A DNA stretch of 64,000 nucleotides from Paenibacillus_E violae. GTDB taxonomy: Bacteria > Bacillota > Bacilli > Paenibacillales > NBRC-103111. The stretch's first letter is position 1, and each line of letters begins with the position of its first letter. The translations under genes and the position numbers were made by a program. The stretch spans positions 930,001 through 994,000 of the forward strand of contig NZ_JAWCUD010000001.1 of assembly GCF_032461945.1 (NCBI RefSeq). The letters are read 5' to 3'. Positions 16,031 through 24,649 of this stretch are shown in pieces. The notes below the pieces were generated by a model, which saw only the letters and a program-made list of their open reading frames with translations, made no database searches and had not been told where the DNA came from.

Positions 16031-16154
16031 AAAACAGCCAAACGTGAGATCTAGGGGAACTGCAGGGCTCTATTTGCCCTGGAGACCTGCTAATCCACCC
16101 CGAAAGGGGGAATTAGCGGATCACAGTTCCCTAAGATCGCCAGTTTGGCTGTTT
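16031..16154. repeat. Large three-armed inverted-repeat element
   Basis: A perfect 12-bp terminal inverted repeat (16032-16043 with 16143-16154) encloses a second 15-bp stem (16048-16062 with 16124-16138, two mismatches). Inside are two more hairpins: CAGGGC/GCCCTG (16063-16081) and GCTAAT...CCCC-GAAA-GGGG...ATTAGC (16089-16117). The whole folds as a long stem with a three-way junction. It lies between etfA and the SnoaL-like gene, both leftward, so it could terminate etfA transcription, but it is far larger than needed. It may be a dispersed palindromic or MITE-like repeat. Confidence 0.7.
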
Positions 16155-16175
16155 ATGCAGCTAGTAGCGGAGCAG

Positions 16176-17159
16176 CTATTTCAGCAGCTGCCGGAACTCC
16201 TCGGTCAGCAGCGGCACGACCTCGAACAGATCGCCGACAATGCCGTAGTCGGCTACTTTAAAGATCGGCGCCTCGGCATCCTTGTTAATCGCGATGATGA
16301 CGCGCGAAGAGCTCATCCCCGCAAGGTGCTGGATGGCGCCGCTAATGCCGCACGCGATGTAGATCTCCGGCGTCACCACCTTGCCGGTCTGGCCGATTTG
16401 CATCGCGTATTCGCAGTAGCCCGCGTCGCAGGCTCCGCGGGATGCCCCGACAGCGCCGCCCAAGACGGCAGCCAGCTCTTCGAGCGGCTGGAAGCCTTCG
16501 GCGCTGCGCACGCCCCGTCCGCCGGAGACAACGATCTTGGCTTCTGCCAAGTCGATGGCGCCGGACGTTTTTTTAACCACCTCCCGAATGATGCTGCGCA
16601 GGGAGGGGGCTGGGTAGGCAACATCGATGACCGAAGCCTGACGCGTGGCGTCTGGCGCTTGCGGCGCAATGTTGTTCGGTCGGATCGTGACGACCCACGG
16701 GCCATTCGGGTCGGTAAACGCTTTCTTCTCAACGGCTTTGCCAGCGTAAAGCGGCCGGGTGAATTCAACGCGATCGCCGCTGCGCGAGATCTCCGTTACG
16801 TCCGACAGCTGGCCGGCGCCTAGCTTCGCTGCGGCCAGCGGTGCCAGATCTCGGCCGGCAGCCGTATGGCCGTAATACAAGGCATTTGGCTTCACAACGC
16901 CAGTTACGGCTAGTAATGCGCTCAAATAGGCTTCCGAGTTGTAGTTATCAAGAGCAGCATCCTCAACAACATAGATGGATTCCGCGCCATATGCAGTGAG
17001 CTCGCTTGCTAGAGCTTTGGTGCCGCTCCCGCCAATGAGTGCAGCGTGAATCGCATCGCCTTCCGCAGCAGACAACTGCGCAGCACGTAAGGCTTCAAAG
17101 GATACCTGACGCAGCTTGCCTCCGCGAGCTTCGGCGACAACAAGAAATGTTTTAGCCAT
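16176..17159 (-). CDS. etfA: Electron transfer flavoprotein alpha subunit
   Basis: The FAD-carrying subunit of ETF, 327 residues. The C-terminal FAD domain is clear: SGGRGVRSAEGFQPLEELA, GASRGACDAGY, QIGQTGKVVTPEIYIACGIS, AIQHLAGM and INKDAEAPIF. With EtfB it accepts electrons from acyl-CoA dehydrogenase and passes them to the membrane reductase encoded across the divergent promoter (fadF). It lies 19 bp after etfB in the fadR-etfB-etfA operon. The 3' two thirds is markedly GC-rich compared with etfB. Confidence 0.95.
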   Translation of the reverse strand: MAKTFLVVAEARGGKLRQVSFEALRAAQLSAAEGDAIHAALIGGSGTKALASELTAYGAESIYVVEDAALDNYNSEAYLSALLAVTGVVKPNALYYGHTAAGRDLAPLAAAKLGAGQLSDVTEISRSGDRVEFTRPLYAGKAVEKKAFTDPNGPWVVTIRPNNIAPQAPDATRQASVIDVAYPAPSLRSIIREVVKKTSGAIDLAEAKIVVSGGRGVRSAEGFQPLEELAAVLGGAVGASRGACDAGYCEYAMQIGQTGKVVTPEIYIACGISGAIQHLAGMSSSRVIIAINKDAEAPIFKVADYGIVGDLFEVVPLLTEEFRQLLK

Positions 17160-17178
17160 GATCGTAGCCTCCCCTTCG

Positions 17179-17943
17179 TTAAATCACTTTGGATTCATTG
17201 CGTAACGCTTGGACAAGCTCCGTCACCTGCTGCGCGATTTCGCCTTTGAGAATGCGTCCAGCTTGGCGTTCAGGAGGCAGTTTTAACTCAAGTCTTGTCG
17301 TCTTGGCGGAAGCTGAATCAGCGCCTTCAATGTCATCAAGGGTTAAATGTTGAAAAGGCTTTTTCTTCGCTTTCATGATGCCCGGCAGGGAAGGGTAACG
17401 AGGTTCATTCAAACCTTGCTGTGCGGTGAAGAGAGCAGGGAGCGGAACCTCAATGACTTCAATATCGCCTTCCGCATCTCGGTGGGCAACCGCCACGGCA
17501 CCCGAGATTTCAAGTTTAGTAATGGATGCAGCATGTGGGATTTCAAGAAGGGCCGCTAGGCGAATGGCGACTTGACCGGCTCCATTGTCTACAGAGAAGT
17601 TACCGCCTAGCAAGAGGTCAAAAGACTGACTGCGCAGGTATTGTGCTAAAATTTCAGCAACCTCATATTCATCGCCTTGAATGCGCTCATCGGTGATAAG
17701 AACAGCCTCGTCTGCCCCCATAGCCAGTGCGGTACGCAGGGCTTCAGCCGTCCTGTCGGGACCTACGGAGAGCAGGGTGACTTTGCCACCGAATTCATCT
17801 CGCAGCTGAATAGCTTGCTCCACAGCGTATTCATCATAAGGATTAATGACGAATTTGGCGCCATCTTCCTGAACGCTCCCCGCTTGCAGAACAATTTTCT
17901 CCTCTGTATCAAAGGTTTGCTTCAATAATACAAAAATGTCCAT
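17179..17943 (-). CDS. etfB: Electron transfer flavoprotein beta subunit
   Basis: About 254 residues beginning MDIFVLLKQTFDTEEKI. The AMP-binding region has the family segments NPYDEYAVEQAIQLRDE, VTLLSVGPDRTAEALRTALAMGADEAVLI and DLLLGGNFSVDNGAGQV, and the recognition-loop-like LPALFTAQQGLNEPRYPSL. A TTG two codons upstream is possible, but AAGGAG spacing favours the ATG. It pairs with EtfA to shuttle electrons from beta-oxidation. It is co-transcribed with fadR, so its expression follows acyl-CoA levels. Confidence 0.95.
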   Translation of the reverse strand: MDIFVLLKQTFDTEEKIVLQAGSVQEDGAKFVINPYDEYAVEQAIQLRDEFGGKVTLLSVGPDRTAEALRTALAMGADEAVLITDERIQGDEYEVAEILAQYLRSQSFDLLLGGNFSVDNGAGQVAIRLAALLEIPHAASITKLEISGAVAVAHRDAEGDIEVIEVPLPALFTAQQGLNEPRYPSLPGIMKAKKKPFQHLTLDDIEGADSASAKTTRLELKLPPERQAGRILKGEIAQQVTELVQALRNESKVI

Positions 17944-17982
17944 AGCCAAGCTCCTTCCTGAATATACATGTTATACAGACCC

Positions 17983-18570
17983 TTAAGCCTCGATGCCTTT
18001 CATGAAAAAGTTAACGGTAGGGCCGACTTGAGCGGTTAAGGAATACTTTTGCCCGGAGATGAGCCAGGAGGTCACAACTTCATCCATGCCTCCAAAGATG
18101 AGAAGCCTTACGAGTTTCGCATCAAAATCGGCGCGGAAGCTCCCGTCTTGTTTGCCTCTTTCTAATATATTTTCAATGAGGATAATATATCTCTTGAGTG
18201 CAAGGCCAATCTCTTTGCGCAGCTCCAAATCGCTTTGTCTCAATTCGATTTGCGTGAGAAAGGCCAGATTGACATTCCCTTCAAGCTCGGTGAAATGAAT
18301 TTCACAAACTTTATAAAGGGCTTGCTTCGCTGTCATCTGTTCGTTGACGCCAGTGTTGAACTTCTCCACAAGCTCGCCTAATTTCTCTTGAAACAGACTG
18401 GTCAAGATATCCTCCTTCTTTTTGAAATATAAGTAGATGGTTCCGTCAGCCACTCCGGCTTCCTTGGCAATTCGGGATACTTGTGATTTGTGAAAGCCGT
18501 TCTCTGCAAATACTTTCAGAGCGCCTTCGAGAATGGCGTAATACTTGTCTGGTTTTTTGCTACTTGTCAA
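17983..18570 (-). CDS. fadR: TetR-family fatty-acid-degradation repressor FadR
   Basis: About 195 residues, closely resembling B. subtilis FadR (YsiA). The DNA-binding region reads NGFHKSQVSRIAKEAGVADGTIYLYFKKKEDIL, and the C-terminal domain binds long-chain acyl-CoA in the characterised homologue. A TTG start at 18570 is chosen because GAGGTGAT sits at proper spacing, giving MTSSKKPDKYY; the GTG three codons earlier lacks a ribosome site. It is divergent from the fad operon and heads fadR-etfBA. Its operator sequence lies in the intergenic gap, so it represses both directions until acyl-CoA accumulates. Confidence 0.92.
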   Translation of the reverse strand: MTSSKKPDKYYAILEGALKVFAENGFHKSQVSRIAKEAGVADGTIYLYFKKKEDILTSLFQEKLGELVEKFNTGVNEQMTAKQALYKVCEIHFTELEGNVNLAFLTQIELRQSDLELRKEIGLALKRYIILIENILERGKQDGSFRADFDAKLVRLLIFGGMDEVVTSWLISGQKYSLTAQVGPTVNFFMKGIEA

Positions 18571-18604
18571 GGGGATCACCTCGGTGTTAAGATACAGATA
18601 TCAG

Positions 18605-18622
18605 TGAATGAATACTCATTCA
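18605..18622. promoter_or_regulatory. FadR operator
   Basis: TGAATGAATACTCATTCA is an almost perfect palindrome and matches the B. subtilis FadR consensus TGAATGAnTAnTCATTCA at every defined position. It lies just downstream of the fadR promoter -10 and upstream of the divergent fadF operon. Confidence 0.92.
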
Positions 18623-18635
18623 TTTTTATAGTTTC

Positions 18636-18664
18636 ATCATAAAATACGTAGTACGCCTTGTCAA
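18636..18664 (-). promoter_or_regulatory. Sigma-A promoter of fadR-etfB-etfA
   Basis: On the minus strand TTGACA (18659-18664) and TATGAT (18636-18641) are separated by 17 bp. The FadR box begins within about 15 bp of the -10, a position suited to repression. Confidence 0.75.
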
Positions 18665-18779
18665 CGACTTATTCAGCTTAAGAAGCAAGTAAGAAAGTTA
18701 GCCGGCTTACACTAACGATCAAGCATTTTTCAACTCTGGAAATAGGGGCATATGGAACTTGCTTTTTTACGATGTTTAC

Positions 18780-18794
18780 ATGTAAGCGCTATCT
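18780..18794 (+). promoter_or_regulatory. CcpA catabolite-repression site (cre)
   Basis: ATGTAAGCGCTATCT fits the cre consensus WTGNAANCGNWNNCW at every position. It lies 21 bp before the fadF start, where CcpA could block transcription of the fatty-acid operon when sugar is available. Confidence 0.8.
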
Positions 18795-18815
18795 TTTCAG
18801 GTGAGGAGGTCCTCT

Positions 18816-20849
18816 ATGATTGGTTCGCTCATTCAGTTTGTATTGTTTCTAGCGGTTACAGGCTGTGCGTTGTTCTTGTTTGGCCGAATTGTGTACCACC
18901 GGTATTTGTACATCCAGTTAGGTAAATCAGTGAATTTGAAGAAAGAAGCAAAAGCTCGGTTGAAGGAGTTTGCCATTCAGGTGTTCGGTCAGACGAAACT
19001 GCTGAAGGATAAGAAAAGTGGCATCATGCACATCGTCATCTTTTATGGTTTTCTTATTTTACAGCTAGGAGCCCTTGATCTGATTCTAAAAGGATTAATC
19101 GGCCGTGGGCTGCCAATGCCCGGTTACGACTATTTTACATTCATCCAGGAAGTGACGGTTGCGCTGATTCTGCTGGCTATGGGGTATGCGACTTATCGCC
19201 GTTATATTGAAAAGCTTAAGCGTTTAAAACGGGGCTGGAAGCCCAGTATTGTCGTGTTTTTCATCTTTTTCCTCATGCTGTCCGTTGTGGTCAGCGGTGG
19301 TTTTGAGCGGGTGCGAGAGGGGTTGGGAGCTTCCGGTTATGCACCCATTTCATCCGTTTTTGCCGGGATATTTAGCGGTCTCTCGCACACTGGGGCGACC
19401 ATAGGGTTTTATATCAGTTGGTGGATGCATTTGCTGATTTTGCTGTCTTTTCTGATCTACGTCCCGCAATCCAAACATTTTCATATTATTACGGCACCTC
19501 TTAACATATTGCTCCGGCGCACAGAACCTACCGGCAAATTGGCTTCGCTTGATTTGGAAGACGAAGAAGCGGAATCATTCGGTGTCGGCAAAGTGGAGGA
19601 TTTTACGCAAAAACAGATGCTTGATTTCTACTCTTGTGTGGAGTGCGGGCGCTGCACGAATGTTTGCCCGGCCAATACGACCGGCAAGCTGCTTTCCCCC
19701 ATGCATCTGATTACGAAACTTCGTGATCATTTGACGGAAAAGGGCGCTGTTATCACATCCAAATCGCCGTGGGTTCCGGCGGCAGCTTTCGCTACACATA
19801 GCGGGCATAACCCGCTAGAGGTGGAATTGATCGGCGGTGTCATCACCGAGGAGGAGCTTTGGGCTTGCACAACCTGCCGCAACTGCGAAGATCAATGTCC
19901 AGTCGGCAATGAGCATGTAGATAAAATTGTTGATCTGCGCAGACACCTAGTGTTGACGCAAGGCAGTATGCCGCATGACGGACAGCGTGCCCTGCAAAAC
20001 ATTGAGCGTCAAGGAAATCCATGGGGAATCTCCCGGAATGATCGCGTGAAATGGGTGAAGGAAGTAGATCCGAATAATGAGCTGAACGTTCGTACGGTGA
20101 AGGAGAATCGCGATTTTGAGTATCTCTTTTTCCTGGGATCAATGGGATCGTATGATAACCGCAGCCGTAAAATTACGCATGCATTTGTGAAGCTGATGAA
20201 CGAAGCCGGCATCTCCTTTGCGATATTGGGGAATGAGGAGAAAAATTCCGGGGATACCCCCCGTCGTATGGGGAATGAATTTCTTTTTCAACAGTTGTGT
20301 GCTGACAATATTGCGACTTTTCAAAAGTATAAAGTTCAGAAAATCGTAACGACCTGTCCACACACGTATCATATTTTCAAAAATGAATACCCCGAATTTG
20401 GCTTGGAGGCCGACGTTTTTCATCACACGGAACTGCTCGATGTATGGGTGAAAGAAGGTCGTTTGAAGCCGCAATACGAGGTGCATGAACGCATCACGTA
20501 TCACGACTCTTGTTACTTGGGCCGTTACAACGAGGTGTATGAGGAGCCACGCAGTATCTTGCGTGCGATTCCAGGGGCCGTACTTGTGGAGCAACCGCGT
20601 TCCCGTGAAAACAGTATGTGCTGCGGTGCCGGAGGCGGCATGATGTGGATGGAAGAAACGGCCGGCACACGCGTTAATGTAGCGCGCACGGAGCAACTAT
20701 TGAGTGTGAAGCCGACGGTGATCACCTCAGCCTGTCCCTATTGTTTAACAATGGTCGAGGATGGCACGAAGCTGAAGGAGGTAGAGGAGCAGGTTAAAGC
20801 GCGAGATATCGCTGAAATTCTAGCCTTGTCTGTATTTGGAACTGCGTAA
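18816..20849 (+). CDS. fadF: Membrane iron-sulfur reductase FadF (YwjF type)
   Basis: About 677 residues. The N-terminal third has about five to six membrane spans (NarI-like). Two [4Fe-4S] motifs follow, CVECGRCTNVCP and CTTCRNCEDQCP. The C-terminal half has CCG-type cysteine-rich domains (CPHTYHIF, SCYLGRYN, CCGAGGGMMW, CPYC) like those of heterodisulfide reductase subunits. In Bacillus this protein is thought to take electrons from ETF into the quinone pool, replacing ETF:quinone oxidoreductase. ATG at 18816 follows GAGGAGG. It leads the fad operon. Confidence 0.9.
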   Translation: MIGSLIQFVLFLAVTGCALFLFGRIVYHRYLYIQLGKSVNLKKEAKARLKEFAIQVFGQTKLLKDKKSGIMHIVIFYGFLILQLGALDLILKGLIGRGLPMPGYDYFTFIQEVTVALILLAMGYATYRRYIEKLKRLKRGWKPSIVVFFIFFLMLSVVVSGGFERVREGLGASGYAPISSVFAGIFSGLSHTGATIGFYISWWMHLLILLSFLIYVPQSKHFHIITAPLNILLRRTEPTGKLASLDLEDEEAESFGVGKVEDFTQKQMLDFYSCVECGRCTNVCPANTTGKLLSPMHLITKLRDHLTEKGAVITSKSPWVPAAAFATHSGHNPLEVELIGGVITEEELWACTTCRNCEDQCPVGNEHVDKIVDLRRHLVLTQGSMPHDGQRALQNIERQGNPWGISRNDRVKWVKEVDPNNELNVRTVKENRDFEYLFFLGSMGSYDNRSRKITHAFVKLMNEAGISFAILGNEEKNSGDTPRRMGNEFLFQQLCADNIATFQKYKVQKIVTTCPHTYHIFKNEYPEFGLEADVFHHTELLDVWVKEGRLKPQYEVHERITYHDSCYLGRYNEVYEEPRSILRAIPGAVLVEQPRSRENSMCCGAGGGMMWMEETAGTRVNVARTEQLLSVKPTVITSACPYCLTMVEDGTKLKEVEEQVKARDIAEILALSVFGTA

Positions 20850-20886
20850 GACAGTCTGAAAATTTCATGTAGGAGGAAATTTCCAT

Positions 20887-23280
20887 ATGACAAAGATTCG
20901 TACTGCTGCCGTTATCGGCTCCGGTGTGATGGGCTCCGGCATAGCTGCCCATTTGGCAAATGCAGGTATTCCCGTCTTATTGCTTGATATGGTTCCGGCC
21001 CAATTGCTGCCGCAAGAAGAAGCCGCAGGATTAACGCTGGAACATCCGAAAGTACGGAACCGTCTTGCGGTTAACGCGCTGGATAAGCTCAAAAAGACGA
21101 ACCCGGCACCCTTATACAGTGAGGCTTTCATCGAGCGACTGACACCAGGCAACCTGGAAGACGATTTGGCAAAACTCGGCCAGGTAGATTGGATCATTGA
21201 AGTCATCGTAGAAAATTTACCGGCGAAGCAGCAGTTATTAAGCCGAATTGAAAAGGTATGGAAGCCCGGGACGATAGTTTCGTCTAACACCTCCGGTATT
21301 TCTATTCATGCAATGACAGAGACCGTAGGCGATGAATTCAAAAAACATTTCTTAGGCACTCATTTCTTTAATCCCCCTCGCTATATGAAGCTGTTGGAAG
21401 TCATTCCCAGTCAACACACAGATCCGGCGATTGTTTCTTTCATGACTGAGTTTTGCGAGAAAAAATTAGGGAAGGGCGTCGTGCAAGCCAAGGATACGCC
21501 GAATTTTATTGCGAATCGGATTGGCACTTACGGACTTCTGGTTACCCTGCGCGAAATGCTCACCAACGGATATTCCGTTGAAGAAGTCGATGCCGTGACA
21601 GGTCCTGCGATGGGGCGGCCGAAAAGCGCGACATTCCGAACACTGGACTTGGTCGGTCTGGATACTTTTGTACATGTCGCAAATAACGTGTTCGGGCTTG
21701 TAGAAGATCCAAGTGAGAAGGCTGTTTTCGATACACCGGCTATTTTACAGACCATGGTGGAAAAGGGCTGGATCGGGGAAAAGACAGGTCAAGGCTTTTA
21801 TAAAAAAGTGAAAAGTGAAGCTGGAAAAGAAATCCAATCATTAGATTTAAACAGTATGACGTATGCAGCAAGCCGGAAAATCAGTTCAGTCTCCCTTGAA
21901 GCTGCTAAGCAGGCCAAAGGTGCAGGCGGAAAGCTTAAGGCGCTGCTAGGCGGCAAAGATCGATATTCCGAGTTGGCGTGGAACATTTTGAAACCTGTGC
22001 TGTTATATTCTGCAGCAAAATTGGATGAAATTGCAGACTCTATCGTCGAGATCGATAATGCGCTCAAATGGGGATTTAATTGGGATTTGGGGCCTTTCGA
22101 AACATGGGATGCTATTGGACTTAAGCGTTCTGTGGAGCGTATGGAGGCGGAAGGCAGCGAGGTGCCTGATTGGGTAAAAGCGTGGATTGCTGCGGGCAAC
22201 GACAGCTTCTACACAAGTAAAGAAGGGCAAAGCTTCTACTATTTAAAAAATGAGTACCAAGGCGTTGAGTCAAAGCCTGAGTTGATCTCTCTGGCAGCTT
22301 TAAAGCAGCAAAAGAAAGTCATTCGTTCGAATAGCGGCGCGAATTTGATTGATATTGGCGACGAAGTTGCCTGCCTGGAGTTTCAATCTCCAAACAATGC
22401 CATAGGCGGAGATATTCTCACCATGATTCAACAGAGTGTAGACGAAGTTCGCAGTAATTACCGTGGGCTTGTCGTCGCAAACGAGGGGAAAAACTTCTGT
22501 GTCGGCGCCAACTTAATGCTGCTGCTTATGGAGGCGCAAGACGGCGAATGGGATGAAGTGGACGGTATTATCCGTTTATTTCAAAACTCCATGATGAAGC
22601 TCAAAGGTTTGGATAAACCGGTAGTGGCAGCGCCTCACAAAATGACGCTCGGCGGCGGTGTTGAAGCTTGTATGCCGGCCGATCAAATCATTTACTCATC
22701 GGAGACGTATTATGGACTTGTTGAAGTTGGCGTGGGTTTAATTCCTGCCGGTGGCGGCTGTAAAGAACTGGCGTTAAGGGCGAGTTCGCTGGTGCGTGAT
22801 CCTGAAGTAGATTTACAACCATGGATCAATGCAAGCTTCGAGACTGTGGCGATGGCCAAGGTTTCGACGAGTGGGCATGATACGAAACGGCTCGGGTATA
22901 TGCGGCCTCAAGATACAGTTGTTATCAATCCGGATTATCGGATTTATGAGGCTAAACAAGCCGTTTTGCGTATGGATGCGGCAGGTTATACCCCACCCGT
23001 GCGAGAGAAGATTCGCGTTGTCGGCGAAAATGGCAAAGCAGTTATGCAAGTTGGCGCTTACTCCATGAAGCAAGGCGGCTATATCAGCGACCATGATGTA
23101 CTTATCGCGAACAAGTTAGCGCATGTGCTTGCAGGTGGAAATGTACCGGCTGGCACGCTCGTCACCGAGCAATATTTGCTTGATCTGGAAAGAGAAGCTT
23201 TCCTCAGTCTGTGCGGGGAGTTGAAAACACAACAACGTATGCAATATATGCTTTCCAAGGGAAAACCGCTGCGTAATTAG
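20887..23280 (+). CDS. fadN: 3-hydroxyacyl-CoA dehydrogenase / enoyl-CoA hydratase FadN
   Basis: A 797-residue fusion. The N-terminus is an NAD-binding 3-hydroxyacyl-CoA dehydrogenase (GSGVMGSGIAAHLANAG), with NTSGISIHAM and FFNPPRYMKLLEVI. The C-terminal crotonase-type part has NEGKNFCVGANLMLLLM and APHKMTLGGGVEACMPAD. The order, dehydrogenase first and hydratase second, is the Bacillus FadN (YusL) type and opposite to E. coli FadB. It catalyses the hydration and second oxidation steps of beta-oxidation. GGAGGAAA precedes the ATG. Confidence 0.93.
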   Translation: MTKIRTAAVIGSGVMGSGIAAHLANAGIPVLLLDMVPAQLLPQEEAAGLTLEHPKVRNRLAVNALDKLKKTNPAPLYSEAFIERLTPGNLEDDLAKLGQVDWIIEVIVENLPAKQQLLSRIEKVWKPGTIVSSNTSGISIHAMTETVGDEFKKHFLGTHFFNPPRYMKLLEVIPSQHTDPAIVSFMTEFCEKKLGKGVVQAKDTPNFIANRIGTYGLLVTLREMLTNGYSVEEVDAVTGPAMGRPKSATFRTLDLVGLDTFVHVANNVFGLVEDPSEKAVFDTPAILQTMVEKGWIGEKTGQGFYKKVKSEAGKEIQSLDLNSMTYAASRKISSVSLEAAKQAKGAGGKLKALLGGKDRYSELAWNILKPVLLYSAAKLDEIADSIVEIDNALKWGFNWDLGPFETWDAIGLKRSVERMEAEGSEVPDWVKAWIAAGNDSFYTSKEGQSFYYLKNEYQGVESKPELISLAALKQQKKVIRSNSGANLIDIGDEVACLEFQSPNNAIGGDILTMIQQSVDEVRSNYRGLVVANEGKNFCVGANLMLLLMEAQDGEWDEVDGIIRLFQNSMMKLKGLDKPVVAAPHKMTLGGGVEACMPADQIIYSSETYYGLVEVGVGLIPAGGGCKELALRASSLVRDPEVDLQPWINASFETVAMAKVSTSGHDTKRLGYMRPQDTVVINPDYRIYEAKQAVLRMDAAGYTPPVREKIRVVGENGKAVMQVGAYSMKQGGYISDHDVLIANKLAHVLAGGNVPAGTLVTEQYLLDLEREAFLSLCGELKTQQRMQYMLSKGKPLRN

Positions 23281-23385
23281 TGGTGCAAGCGAACGGAGAT
23301 ATGAATGGAAATGTAAATAGGAACAAAAATTCGACCGGAAATTCATAAAGAGCATGCGTTACTACTCTAATTGAGGTGAGAAACG

Positions 23386-24567
23386 ATGAAGGAAGCAGTC
23401 ATTGTATCGATTACGCGCACCGCCGTCGGACGCGCAAAGAAAGGCAGCTTCGCTCAAACGCGAGCGGAGGATCTGGGCAAAGCCGTCTTGGAAGAGGTTG
23501 TGCGGAGGGCTCCTGGCCTCGATAAAGGCGATGTTGACGATATCATCATCGGTTGTGCGATGCCGGAGGGCGAGCAAGGGCTTAACTTCGCCCGCACGAT
23601 GTCGCTTTATGCGGGCTTTCCGGTGACCGTGCCGGCGATCACGGTCAATCGCTTCTGCTCCTCCGGGCTGCAGGCCATCGCTTATGCGGCGGAGCGCATC
23701 ATGCTGGGCCACGCGGAGGTGATCATCGCCGGAGGCGTAGAGAGCATGAGCCACGTCCCGATGACGGGCTTCAAGTTCTCGCCGCATCCGCATCTTGTTG
23801 AGACCATGCCTGAGGTGTTCATGGGCATGGGGCATACGGCCGAAGCTGTGGCGCAGCGCTTCGGCATCTCGCGCGAAGCGCAGGATGGCTTCGCGGCGCG
23901 GAGCCACCGTCTGGCGGCTGCGGCGATTGCAGCCGGCAAGTTCGTGGATGAGATCGTGCCGGTGGCTACGAGCGTGAAGGGCCTTGACGAACGCGGCAAA
24001 GCGTTTGAGCGTTCGTTTGTTTTTGCCGCGGATGAGGGCGTTCGCCTCGATACATCCGTGGAAGTGCTTGCCAAGCTGAAGCCTGCGTTCAGCTTGAACG
24101 GCACGGTGACGGCGGGCAACGCGTCACAGACGTCGGACGGCGCAGCGGCGGCCGTGCTGATGAGCCGCGAGCGCGCGGAGGCGCTCGGGTTGAAGCCGCT
24201 GGCGACGTTCAAATCTTTTGCACTTTCCGGTGTGGAGCCGGAAATCATGGGGGTTGGCCCGGTGAAGGCGATTCCGAAGGCGCTGCAGATGGCGGGGATC
24301 ACCCAAGATCAGGTGAATCTGTTTGAAATCAACGAAGCATTTGCTTCGCAATGCTTGCATATTATTCGCGAGCTCGGATTGAACGAGGAGCTGGTGAATG
24401 TGAACGGCGGCGCAATTGCCCTCGGGCATCCGCTTGGATGTACCGGCGCGAAGCTGACGACCTCATTGATTCATGAGCTGCAGCGGCGTGGAGGCGGTTA
24501 TGGCGTAGTTTCGATGTGTATCGGCGGTGGGATGGGCGCTGCTGGAGTATTCCAGGTTCACGCTTAA
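23386..24567 (+). CDS. fadA: Acetyl-CoA C-acyltransferase (3-ketoacyl-CoA thiolase) FadA
   Basis: A 393-residue thiolase. The acyl-accepting cysteine is in NRFCSSGLQA (about 91), the histidine in GHPLGCTGAK and the second cysteine in CIGGGMGAA. It cleaves 3-ketoacyl-CoA to acetyl-CoA and a shortened acyl-CoA, the last step of each cycle. It lies third in the fad operon after fadN. The first 700 bp are strikingly GC-rich compared with fadN and fadE on either side, hinting at a different recombination history. Confidence 0.95.
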   Translation: MKEAVIVSITRTAVGRAKKGSFAQTRAEDLGKAVLEEVVRRAPGLDKGDVDDIIIGCAMPEGEQGLNFARTMSLYAGFPVTVPAITVNRFCSSGLQAIAYAAERIMLGHAEVIIAGGVESMSHVPMTGFKFSPHPHLVETMPEVFMGMGHTAEAVAQRFGISREAQDGFAARSHRLAAAAIAAGKFVDEIVPVATSVKGLDERGKAFERSFVFAADEGVRLDTSVEVLAKLKPAFSLNGTVTAGNASQTSDGAAAAVLMSRERAEALGLKPLATFKSFALSGVEPEIMGVGPVKAIPKALQMAGITQDQVNLFEINEAFASQCLHIIRELGLNEELVNVNGGAIALGHPLGCTGAKLTTSLIHELQRRGGGYGVVSMCIGGGMGAAGVFQVHA

Positions 24568-24649
24568 CCCGTGTAATTAACGGGAATAGCTCCTGTTAAT
24601 GATTCTATTTATTAACCCTTGTCCAATTCATTCTGAGGAGAGATGAACC

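Noticed and set aside
16044..16823. Rightward 259-codon open frame
   Set aside because: It is antisense to etfA in GC-rich sequence, begins inside the inverted-repeat element and has no recognisable domain; a shadow frame.
23362..24302. Leftward open frames antisense to fadA
   Set aside because: High GC creates long antisense frames; fadA on the plus strand has all thiolase motifs.
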